Shown piece by piece: positions 1 through 8,960 of a DNA stretch of 10,446 nucleotides. The stretch is from positions 1-10,446 of the forward strand of contig JAMQCK010001246.1 in NCBI GenBank assembly GCA_024196135.1, written 5' to 3'. The position numbers and the translations under genes were made by a program. Every line of letters starts with the position of its first letter. The first letter of the stretch is position 1. Under the pieces are notes generated by a model. The model worked only from the letters and a program-made list of their open reading frames with translations. It was not told where the DNA came from and searched no databases. Origin of the DNA: Pleurotus ostreatus/Saccharomyces cerevisiae fusant. Its lineage: Eukaryota > Opisthokonta.

Positions 1-4
1 ATAG

Positions 5-801
5 ATTCGCGTGTACTATCTCAACACCGAGAACAAGCTGCAGGAGTACTGCTACGATTATGGGAACTGGTCCCAGGGCGGCTTAAACGGCATGGATATC
101 CAAGCCGCCTTCAACACCTCCATCGCCGCGTTCCAATACGAGAACGATACCGGCTTGCACATCCGCGTGTATTGCCAAGGTTCGTGATCCCTCTCTTGTT
201 CTAGCACGCTTGTATGCTCAGTCCTTATTAGAGGACGGATCGAACGAGATTCAGGAATTCTGCAACGACGGGGGCTGGTTCCGAGGCGCTACACTGCCAT
301 CGGCTCTCAGCGGGACCAGCATTGCGGCTGTCCCCTTCGAGTTCAATGGCCTTCAATTCCGCGTCTACTATCAGACCGAGGACCTCTACATCCGCGAGCA
401 AGTCCTAAACAATGACGGGTGGTCTTCTGGTACGCACTTCCTCTCCATCGTCCTTTCAAAAGCCCACCTTACTGACCTGCCCTGCAGGCGACTTCCGGGG
501 TGGCCCCGCGCCCGGCCGTACCCAGATTGGCGCGCTTTTCGGGAGCTGGCGCGGCGTCGTGCTGGACGTCTACTGGATGAACACGGACTCCGAGATTGTG
601 CGCGCCACCAACATCGATGGCTGGTGGAACAACAGCACGGTCGTCGGCCCTCTCGAACGGGGCGCGAAGTTCGCTCCGGCCCAGTGGGACGGGGGCCGCT
701 ACGTCCGGGTGTACTACCAGTCCGCAGACAACTCGGTGCTCGAGATCTGCAACGACAACGACGCGGGCTGGTACTCTGGCGTTACCGTCGGGAAAGCTTG
801 A
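5..801 (+). CDS. Fucose-specific (AAL-type) fungal lectin, 3' part; join(5..179, 232..429, 488..801)
   Basis: This is a six-bladed beta-propeller lectin of the Aleuria aurantia lectin family, which binds fucosylated glycans and is usually a cytosolic defence or recognition protein. An in-frame TAG at 2-4 directly before a clean coding start means the window opens on a splice acceptor, so the 5' exons are missing. Two introns, 180-231 (52 nt) and 430-487 (58 nt), join in frame to give 228 residues. The family is about 310 aa, so roughly 80-90 residues are absent. Five blade motifs of the form (I/V/F)RVYY...(L/I)xE(Y/F/I)C...GW are visible. The Arg and Glu that hold fucose, 12 residues apart in AAL, are R2/E14, R54/E67, R102/E114 and R198/E210. 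The fourth visible blade instead has D151/R163. No signal peptide can be judged. Family assignment is strong; sugar specificity is inferred. Confidence 0.88.
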
Positions 802-1209
802 GATGCTTCGATATATTGTATGTTCATTATCCATGTAAGTAAAGTACAGAGTGTTTACAGGTTTTTCTGGCTATCGCATCTCGGATATTCGCAAGCAGTC
901 GGCGCACTGGCAGAGAATGTGCACTGAAGTGACCATATCCATGACATGATCTCTATATTTGCCACCGTATAGCTGGAAACGTTCAGGGCTTCGCGCTCTT
1001 CGATATCTTGGAACATCACATTCTACAGCCCACTTTCGACGCAGAGAAGAAAGATGTGATGACTGATTCAAAAGGTTGTTTCGAAAACAGGCGGAAGAAG
1101 TGAAGACGCACTCAGCGGATGCCGGTATGCACTCTGACGGATCGTGAGAGACCATACTCCAGATACTGAAAAGGTAGATGACTCTAAATGACAATATAGT
1201 GCTAAGGGT
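802..1209. other. Intergenic between convergent lectin and F-box genes
   Basis: This stretch is less GC-rich than its surroundings and lies between the stop codons of two convergent genes, so it should hold both 3' UTRs. On the - strand the frame of the F-box gene stays open after its TAG down to a stop at 871, about 110 codons with no recognisable domain and no good start codon. I see no canonical AATAAA, no repeat and no RNA gene. Confidence 0.5.
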
Positions 1210-2872
1210 CTATAATCTACCTTTCCCGCGAAAGATCGAGGACGCTTTGAGTGTCTCCGACCATGCCCTTGAGCCTGGATACTCTATGCGCATGTCATCC
1301 TGATCTTCGAGCAACTGAAACACCCTTTTGTCCTCGGGATACGTATCCATCTCGTGCAGGGAGATTCGGATCCTCAACATGCGAAGAGGATAACCGCGTT
1401 GGCGACGCGACACGAGCATGTTCGCAATAGTCCCGTCCGTCGTATTGCACTCGCTCAACGTCAATCTCTGTAGGCGAGGAAGGAGCGGTGTCAATGGCCC
1501 ATATGCTGGATCTAGACAGTTGAGCAATAGGTCTGAAGCGGCAGGGCCCTTCGGAAGCTCGAGCACCGTGAGAGTAGCCATCTGAGCCTTCTGAAGCAGG
1601 GCGATCAGATCCCCTTGCGAGATGTCGTTGCCCGGAGACATGTGCAGAAACCCAAGCCCCCGTGGTATTCCTTCGATGAAGTGACTGAGCGTTTGCAAGT
1701 CGTCGCACGGCCAAGATCCAGGCCGACTGCGACCTCTGATTGACCGCAGAGACAGACGCCGCAGGGTAGGCAGTTCGAGATAATTAAAAACCACATCGAG
1801 CGGATCGAAGCCGAAGATGTCGAGGTCTTCCAGGCGGGCATGGAGGATTCGGGCTTGAGAGGGGTTCGGAGGGTGGGTAGCATGGAAGTCTCCGAGGGAG
1901 AGATGAACTTGCAGCGTCGTCAGAAGCGGGGCAGCGGCCATGATCTCGAGGAATTGACTGTAGGGAATGAGCGAGTCCGACATACGCGCGGTGGCAAGTC
2001 GACGCCACGGTACATCTGTTAGACCGGGCGGTAGCAGCTCTGAGGGCCGCATAGAGGCAGTCCTAGCGAAGTGCGTAAATTGGGGCGCAGTGTCATAGAA
2101 GCGAGCCAACATCTGCGGTGCGTTTCCTCCCTCGAGGAACGAGACAGAGATGCCGCGCAACATCGAAGCTGCCGCCGGCGGTAAACTCGCAAGCCGCTGG
2201 CACGACGCGTTCCCGACGGTGAGCTCCAGCGTGCGTATCACTGCCATGTGCGAGATCATGAAATCGAGGACGCATGGGCAGCGGTCGCTCGCAGGAGTGT
2301 TCACAAGTCCACCGCGAGGGACGAACGTACGATTCGCTCTCCCTCTGCCTCGATCGCGCAGGTAGATTGCCTCGATGTCGCAATACTCGAAGCGTAGCTC
2401 CCTACCACGCGATCTGTCCACGAATATCCGGGCCAGTTCGAGGGAGCGGTGGTGGTTTTCGTCCGGGCACCCAAACAAGGATATCAGCCGCCATAAGCTC
2501 GGGGTGTTGATCGCGACGTTCCTCCAGTTGCGACAGACTTGGCTGATGATGAGAGATTGCGAGCGAAAGTCGACCATCGTGTCCGTTACGCATTCCGGCA
2601 AGGTGTGCACGAATATTTCGGACAAGATCTCGCGCGGCATGTCGTTGATACCGACATGAGAAACGCTGGCCGGAGTCGGATAGAGAGCCGTGGTGATGGA
2701 GAGCCTTCTGCGGGCATGAAGGTCCAGGCGCGTCGAATCGTGCAAGCGCTGTCGACATCTATCAGTACAGCATTTCCCTCGCCAATGTTACATTACGCAC
2801 ACGACGTTCAATATCCGGCCTGGAGAGGTAACGCTCTCGCGCAGAAGGTCGAGGCAGCTCTTGGGAAGACAT
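1210..2872 (-). CDS. F-box domain protein; complement(join(1210..2748, 2801..2872))
   Basis: This is an F-box protein, probably a substrate adaptor of an SCF ubiquitin ligase that contacts Skp1 through its F-box. The long exon has no ATG before the F-box itself; its first start-like codon is a TTG. A better model starts at the ATG at 2872 and splices out 2749-2800, a 52-nt intron with donor GTGCGT, branch TACTGAT and acceptor CAG, both sides in phase 0. That gives 536 aa. The F-box spans about residues 61-110, with the pattern MPREILSEIF followed by VCRNWRNVAINTPSLW, typical of the expanded Agaricomycete F-box family. The rest is leucine-rich with LRR-like spacing and ends in a charged tail. 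The short Arg-rich N-terminus resembles the polar leader these proteins often carry. The ubiquitination target is unknown. Domain call is firm; the first exon is inferred. Confidence 0.85.
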
Positions 2873-3303
2873 GATCTGGCGTCTTGGTGAGGTAGAGTTG
2901 GCGTCTGCACAACGAGGTCGGCGGACGGAGAATGTGTTCGTCGTCTAGGAGCGAGTCTCGGCCGCGCTTGTATCAAAGACAGCCCTGCTGCCTGATACTA
3001 GATACGAATTGCGTCGGGGAGATGAGAAATCATGGCAGCCTACAGGTATGTGGTTATATAGCGGTGGGGCACCATTGTGCCCAAAAAGGGCAGGAAGGGG
3101 CTATTGTACTCCAATGAGGAAAATTCATCGTTGACCCACGAAACAGGTTTCACGTCGTTCTTGCTTCCCGAAATGGAACAATGGCACGTCGCGTGATCGA
3201 TACCTGGTCTCCTGCTGAATCTTCGAATGATCTCGGTCTGTCCGCACATCAGCACATAACGGAACTCAAAAAGTCGTCCAAACGATTTGCGAAACTCAGC
3301 AAG
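2873..3303. other. Intergenic: F-box promoter and carrier 3' UTR
   Basis: Both flanking genes are on the - strand, so this 431-bp gap should hold the 5' region of the F-box gene and the 3' UTR of the carrier gene. The frames that cross it are short and lack family features. The only element I would name is the TATATAA on the - strand near 3054. Confidence 0.5.
3054..3060 (-). promoter_or_regulatory. Possible TATA element of the F-box gene
   Basis: The - strand reads TATATAA here, about 180 bp upstream of the proposed F-box start codon at 2872. It would imply a 5' UTR of around 150 nt. Many fungal promoters lack a TATA box and such strings occur by chance, so this is a weak call. Confidence 0.25.
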
Positions 3304-4488
3304 CTACCCAAACAATTTATTCAGCTCGTCATATATCAAGAAGATGATCGCGCTGCTCGGCACCGACCGCACGATCGTCACCCCGCACCCCGTATATAGG
3401 CCCTTTATTCCCTGCGCGCGATACATCTCCATGAACATCCGGAAGAATGATGAGGGCGGGCGCCCTGGGTGCAGCTCGTGCTCCGTTTGGATGGCGCTCT
3501 TTACGGTGTCCGCAGGGAAGAGGGCGACGTTGAAGGCGATGCCGGCGCAGGCGCCGGAGAAGGCGGATTCCCAGAGCTTGAGCTTGAGGGGTGGGGTAGG
3601 GGTGTCTGCAGGTACAGAGGCGGTAGAGGTAGAGGACGCTTCCTGCTTTGCGCGCCGAGCGAGAAGGAGGCGGGCGACGTATTCCTTCGTCCCGAACCAG
3701 GCGGCAGTACCGCCCGTCTCACGGATGAGCGTGCCGGTCTGGCCAAGCCAGAGGCCTCGCAAGCCAGACTGGCGCAGCACACCGAGGAAGACGGAGATGG
3801 GGCCGGGCAAGGGTGCGGGGGCGCCGCAGGTCGGTGGGATGAGCATCTGCACCTGCATCTTGCACTTGACGAGCTCGATTGGGGTTCTGGGAAGGTGCGT
3901 GAGTATTAGCGGCAGATGGAGGGTGCGAGAACCTCAGGCGAGGGAAGCCGAGCGACTCACAGAACAAAGCTCGTCACCGCGCCCGCGCCCGCTGCTGCGA
4001 GCGTGAGGTGCTTAAGCGGGAGGTCCTCGTCCGCGGCGCGCTTCGTGACCTTGCGGATAGCGTTTTGGAACTCGTTGTAGCTCAGGAAGAGGGATGCGTT
4101 CTCGGCCATGGCACCGACGACTGGAGCGGGGACGCCCTACAGAAGCAGAACGTCATGTCAGACGCGACGTGTACGTGTCGGGGAGGAGCAAGGACGTACG
4201 CGGTAGAGCCCGAGGATGCCTTCTTCCGCCCAAGTGGTTTTGAGGCAGTCCCAAGGTCCGTTGAAGCGGGCGGTGGTGTCTAGGACTTGGGACTGCAGGC
4301 GGACCTTGGTGAGGTCGAAGGGGTACTCGAAGACCTTCGAGACCATGCCTGCGGCCTAAATGACAGTTAGTATGGGGCTCAAGATCGTAGGAAGGACCAC
4401 GCACGCTGCCAAAAGCAATGTCCTTCATTGCCCGAACAGCATTGGACTGGGGAGCAGGAAGCTCGTCTATGGGGGGAGGGGACGCCAT
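3304..4488 (-). CDS. ORT1: Mitochondrial ornithine/basic amino acid carrier; complement(join(3304..3886, 3961..4136, 4200..4355, 4405..4488))
   Basis: This mitochondrial carrier family protein is of the inner-membrane ornithine carrier type (yeast ORT1/ARG11, Neurospora arg-13), which exports ornithine to the cytosol for arginine synthesis. Three introns (4356-4404, 4137-4199, 3887-3960) join in frame to 332 aa, a normal family length. All three carrier signatures are present: PFDLTK (residues 40-45), PIELVK (141-146; its codons flank the third junction) and PADTVK (263-268). The third repeat continues KSAIQTE, which I associate with the ornithine subgroup. Residues matching the substrate contacts of human ORC1 appear present: Glu92 in an AEN motif, the Arg194-Glu195 pair of contact point II, and Arg312. 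A polar Ser/Thr/Pro-rich matrix loop lies near residues 218-238. The ATG at 4488 is preceded by ACC. The exact substrate within the basic amino acid group is inferred. Confidence 0.9.
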
Positions 4489-5089
4489 GGTTCGTAGGTT
4501 GGCAAGGGAAGTGGGTTGTTGTTTCACGCGGACCAGCTCTTGCGCTTGCAGCAGCGAAGAGTTACGAGCGTTTACGCGTCAGATAGCCGCGTTTGCGCGC
4601 GATAGAGCACCGAACGATGCAAGGAAAGTGTCGGGAGCCGATGTAGGACAAGTGTGCGGGAGTCAAGTGGTGCGAGGGCTGTACGCATGGTATGAGGGGG
4701 CAGAAAGGGTATTACAGCTTCATCTAGAGGAGCGAGGTGTGGGACTCGTCGGGATCAAGGGCAGCGGGAGTGCGAGTCAAGAGCAGCGGTGGAGGGCGAT
4801 GATCAGTACGGGAGGCTATCTTATCTAATCATGCCAAGGCCGCGTTGCCGGCCGGACCCGTTGAAGGAGAACAAACAAGGGGAGCAAACACAACGGTAGA
4901 TTAAGACTCCCAGCGAACGAATGAGAGCTTTCAGGGGACGCTGGCAGCCTGACATAGTACACAGAGGTGATCTTTGTATATGCGTACATCCCGTACATAA
5001 TCTACATCGGCAGGCGTAGCTACCGTCTTTTTGGACTTGCCTCCCGAAGGCGACAGGGCTCGAGATTGCGACCGCAAAGAGCAACTCCC
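4489..5089. other. Intergenic: ORT1-type promoter and DAHP synthase 3' UTR
   Basis: This 601-bp gap lies between the carrier start and the stop of the next upstream gene on the same strand. The half near the carrier is purine-rich on the + strand and carries two near-matches (GGAGTCA, CGAGTCA) to the Gcn4-type TGAGTCA. A double GATA motif sits at 4817-4827. A + strand frame over 4418-4828 shows no domain and overlaps carrier exon 1, so I do not call a gene. Confidence 0.45.
4817..4827 (-). promoter_or_regulatory. Overlapping double GATA motif upstream of the carrier gene
   Basis: The - strand reads AGATAAGATAG, which contains AGATAA followed at once by AGATAG. Both match the HGATAR site bound by fungal GATA factors such as AreA/Nit2 of nitrogen control. 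It lies about 330 bp upstream of the carrier start codon, a position compatible with regulation of a nitrogen-related gene. No experimental support is visible. Confidence 0.25.
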
Positions 5090-6356
<1,267 letters not shown>

Positions 6357-6370
6357 GTTAAGGTCAACCA

Positions 6371-6430
6371 CTAGCAGGGAGGAGGGAGAGTTGAGGTACT
6401 TGTTGAGCTGGAGAGCTTGTCATGACTCAC
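6371..6430 (-). other. Intron at or in the DAHP synthase start codon
   Basis: The - strand here has donor GTGAGT, a CTCAAC branch-like motif and acceptor CTGCTAG, 60 nt in all. The base before the donor (6431) is A and the bases after the acceptor are TG, so removal creates ATG in frame with the enzyme, giving MVDLN ahead of the ATG at 6356. The exon upstream has no other ATG back to the TATA-like element. The protein would then be 376 aa. If translation instead begins at 6356, this is a plain 5' UTR intron. Confidence 0.6.
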
Positions 6431-6560
6431 TTGCGATTGGTCGGTCGATGTGAGTGGGAGTACGGCCGGCGGCGAGTGTGTCTGTATAGTTCCTGCGAGA
6501 TTTCCTACGCAGCGAAGGTCTGGAGCAGATGTGTTGATGGTCTGCGAGAGTGGGGGCTCC

Positions 6561-6567
6561 CTTATAA
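6561..6567 (-). promoter_or_regulatory. Possible TATA element of DAHP synthase
   Basis: The - strand reads TTATAAG, about 130 bp upstream of the proposed split start codon. The transcript between it and the start contains no ATG, which fits a real 5' UTR. Confidence 0.4.
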
Positions 6568-6665
6568 GAGGAGGAAAAGGCCGGGGATAAGAGGGGGAAA
6601 GCAAGTCAGAAAGTGAGAACGTCCAGACTGAGTCGAAGAGATCGGCGCCACGGACAATTGTGACG

Positions 6666-6671
6666 CACGTG
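6666..6671. promoter_or_regulatory. CACGTG E-box in the divergent promoter
   Basis: The perfect hexamer CACGTG sits in the shared promoter of DAHP synthase and TIM9. In fungi this core is bound by bHLH factors such as Cbf1 and Pho4. A six-base site alone is weak evidence. Confidence 0.3.
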
Positions 6672-6800
6672 CGGTCTCGGCCCGACGGCCCGACGGACGC
6701 GAAGAAATTCGCCCGGGTCGCGAGGGCTGCTCAGCGCCTTCATCTCCAGCGGCTCGACTTCGACTTTCCTGTTCTTTCCTCCTTCTTCCTTCCGGCCATC

Positions 6801-7242
6801 ATGGACATGTCAAACTTCTCCTCCGCCGAGCAGGCGCATATGACCAAGGTCATCGAGAAGCGCCAGGTAGGTTCAGACGACGCGTCCGTTCGCGGGAGAA
6901 CTCGCTGACAGTGTTCCCCCCAGATGGCCGACTTCTTGCAGACGTACTCCAAGATTGTCGAGCGCTGCTTCACCTCGTGCTGCAACGACTTTACCAGCAA
7001 GACTTTGTCGTCGAAGGAGGTGCGTCGTTTTGACACGTCGCGTCGTGCGCATACCTATCCTTCTTTCTTAGGAAACATGCGTTATGAGCTGCACGGAGAA
7101 GTTCATGAAGCACTCAGAGCGGGTGGGGGCGCGTTTTGCGGAGCTCAACGCCGGTGCGTAACCCAATCTTACTCGTATCTTCACACAAACTTACCGAATT
7201 TATATAGAAATGATGCAGGCTGCGCAGAACCAGCAGCGATGA
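6801..7242 (+). CDS. TIM9: Mitochondrial intermembrane space chaperone Tim9; join(6801..6866, 6924..7019, 7072..7153, 7208..7242)
   Basis: Tim9 forms a hexamer with Tim10 that escorts hydrophobic carrier and beta-barrel precursors across the mitochondrial intermembrane space. Three introns of 57, 52 and 54 nt (6867-6923, 7020-7071, 7154-7207) join in frame to give 92 aa, close to the 87-89 aa of yeast and human proteins. The twin CX3C motif that forms two disulfides is Cys37-FTS-Cys41 and Cys57-VMS-Cys61, with 15 residues between. Family hallmarks include [26 protein letters not shown] and [13 protein letters not shown]. An additional Cys42 follows the second motif cysteine directly. Two ATGs (6801, 6807) are in frame near the start; I chose the first. 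The mitochondrial carrier encoded at 3304-4488 belongs to the class of clients this chaperone carries. No other small Tim fits as well. Confidence 0.95.
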
Positions 7243-7575
7243 TTCACTCTCGCCACGCCATCTTTGCACACTCACACCACCATTTACGAAGTAATGTAGA
7301 GCCTATAATGCGCAGATATTTCCAGCTCCCAACTATAGACACCCAAACGCCGCCCGGGGCCTCTATCTCAAGGTCCAAAACTACGCGATGCAAAGTCTCA
7401 CCACCACCCAACGCCGCGTCGAGTCAAGTGCGCTAGAATGTTCCTGTTATACAAGTGTGTAGGCCGTACATGAGTGACAAGTATATCCCAACCGAAACCG
7501 AGAGTCCATAGTAAGTAGTAAGTCGTGTCTCCCTATATCACACAGTGTCCTCCATCCTGACGGACCGTCCCCGCA
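7243..7575. other. Convergent 3' region of TIM9 and the peroxiredoxin-like gene
   Basis: These 333 bp lie between two facing stop codons. They should contain both 3' UTRs and polyadenylation sites, but I see no clear AATAAA. The segment is relatively AT-rich for the window. No gene or repeat is apparent. Confidence 0.5.
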
Positions 7576-8706
7576 TCAGACAGCCACCGCATGCCCATTG
7601 ACCGGCAACGCAGCACCTGCTGAAAAGTTATTCGCTGTGGCGCAAGGATGCCCGAGCACATTCAACGGCGTTCCCCCTGATGGTGGAAGGGCCGCTCCAC
7701 TGGACGAAGCCGACGAACCTTGTTGCGGCGTCGCGGAAGCTCCGCTTAGTGAGGGGGAGGGGGCGCCTTGTGGTAAGCTTGCTGTTGTTGTCGTCGTCCC
7801 CGCAGCCGCTGCCGCCGTCGCCGCCTCACGATCCAGTTTCCGCAGCCAGTCCGCCACGAAGGGGACGTGCTTGTCCCAAGCCCATTCGTCCAGCCCAGCC
7901 CTAGTACGACGCGGTCAGGAGAGGCGCTGGTGGCGCTGATAATGGCGCACGTACCTCACGATCCCCCTCTCGTCTATCACGTATGTCATCCTGGACACCC
8001 ACCACCTGAAGAGGCCCCGCTGAACGCGGTAAGCCCGATGCGCCACGCGTTGCGGGTCGCTCAGAAGGGGGTACTGATGGTGGGCGCAAGGCGGTGGTGA
8101 GTCAGGCACGGAGAGAAGGGTTTGCCGCGGCGTGCGAGGGGTCGGAGGAGAGGCGGTCGCAGGGCGGGCGCGAGAAGGGGAAGGGCGCGGTCGAATGAAT
8201 GCGAGGGGAAGGGGCGAAACAGTCAGCGTGCTGCGCGCGGGCGATCGAGGAGGCCACGTACGTTCAGCTCGTGCCCTGTCGACAGCATCCTCAACTTCGA
8301 GACAGCATCCTCGCTCACGCCCACAATGTCGACGTTCTTGAAGAGGGGGTCTTCTGGGCGGGGATGAGGGCGGGGACGATGAAGACGGACGACCACGCAC
8401 CTCGTATAGCCTCGCGGAAATGGGTCACTTCGTATACGCAGTTCATGGCGCCTGTGGAATAGCTGGTGAGTGCTTGTTCGTCAACAATACACATGCTCAT
8501 GAATCGTTGCCCGACAGCGCGGCGCACGTCTCGACGATCGAATTCACCCCGCCACGCGTGCATAATGTCAGAATATACTCACCTGCCTTCGCGAAGAAGA
8601 ATATCACCGCCCTCCTTCCCGTCTGTCCAGGTCGCAGAGCGTACGAGCTCCCGTCTTGTCGTGAAAGAATAACGGACGGCGCCGGGCTCCCAATGAGGTC
8701 GTTCAT
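7576..8706 (-). CDS. Peroxiredoxin-Q-like (AhpC/TSA family) protein with altered active site; complement(join(7576..7900, 7955..8073, 8262..8353, 8401..8451, 8583..8706))
   Basis: This is a thioredoxin-fold protein of the bacterioferritin-comigratory/PrxQ branch of peroxiredoxins, which reduce hydroperoxides through a peroxidatic Cys. Five exons separated by introns of 131, 47, 188 and 54 nt join in frame to 236 aa. The fold is recognisable in order: start LIGSPAPSV, strand VIFFFAKAG, peroxidatic Cys46 with Glu49 and FRE (53-55), VGVSEDA (69-75), YPLLSDP (90-96), and MTYVIDERGIVR (118-129) preceded by the conserved Arg117. The usual PxxxTxxC has become AxxxAxxC (Ala39, Ala43), and the position of the PrxQ resolving Cys is Thr51. 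Peroxidase activity is therefore doubtful. After about residue 153 comes a roughly 80-residue low-complexity Ala/Thr/Ser/Gly/Pro tail. The start ATG at 8706 has A at -3 and no in-frame ATG precedes it. Confidence 0.82.
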
Positions 8707-8960
8707 CGTTAAACGTGCAGAAGAGGAAAGCGGGGTAAGTGAAGTGGGTATCGAGACTGAAGGTGGGGTATAGACGACGTGTGCCTGCACCGAGACCACC
8801 GACGGCGAATGAGGCTTGAGCGTGGGCCAAAGGCGAGAAGGATGGAGGCCAGAGCCAAGAGCGAGGGGAGACTAAAAGGACAAGAAGAGGCAGCCTGCGC
8901 GCGACGCAGGCACCGGCCTTATTAATAGTGCCCTCGATTAGAACCCAGCCATGAATTGCA
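8707..8960. promoter_or_regulatory. Upstream region of the peroxiredoxin-like gene
   Basis: This is the expected promoter and 5' UTR. A TATA-like ATTAATAA on the - strand lies at 8919-8926, about 215 bp before the start codon. Just downstream of it on that strand are 7-bp inverted arms (8893-8899 and 8905-8911). The - strand 5' UTR segment is pyrimidine-rich. The frame of exon 1 stays open upstream but offers no ATG. Confidence 0.4.

Larger units (their letters stand above)
6432..6800. promoter_or_regulatory. Divergent promoter between DAHP synthase and TIM9
   Basis: These 369 bp separate two genes transcribed away from each other, so both promoters and 5' UTRs must lie here. Towards DAHP synthase there is a TATA-like TTATAAG on the - strand at 6561-6567. 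Towards TIM9 there is a palindromic CACGTG at 6666-6671, about 130 bp upstream of the TIM9 start, and a pyrimidine-rich tract at 6766-6790 just before that start, common upstream of fungal housekeeping starts. A + strand frame runs open through part of this DNA into TIM9 but has no supporting start. Confidence 0.6.

Noticed and set aside
469..834. Long - strand frame opposite the lectin's last exon
   Set aside because: It is antisense to a well-supported exon and has no recognisable features.
3542..3557. Palindrome CCGGCGCAGGCGCCGG
   Set aside because: It lies in the carrier gene and encodes a conserved Gly/Ala-rich helix; GC-rich codons explain it.
4418..4828. 136-codon + strand frame over the carrier's exon 1 and promoter
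   Set aside because: It overlaps a supported exon on the opposite strand and shows no domain.
8452..8478. Alternative acceptor for peroxiredoxin exon 2 that would add eight residues before the Cys
   Set aside because: It stays in frame but breaks the exact family spacing between the FFF strand and the Cys; the CAG at 8454-8452 preserves it.
8893..8911. 7-bp inverted arms with a 5-base loop
   Set aside because: Short and GC-rich, in a eukaryotic promoter region; not a terminator or a clear operator.
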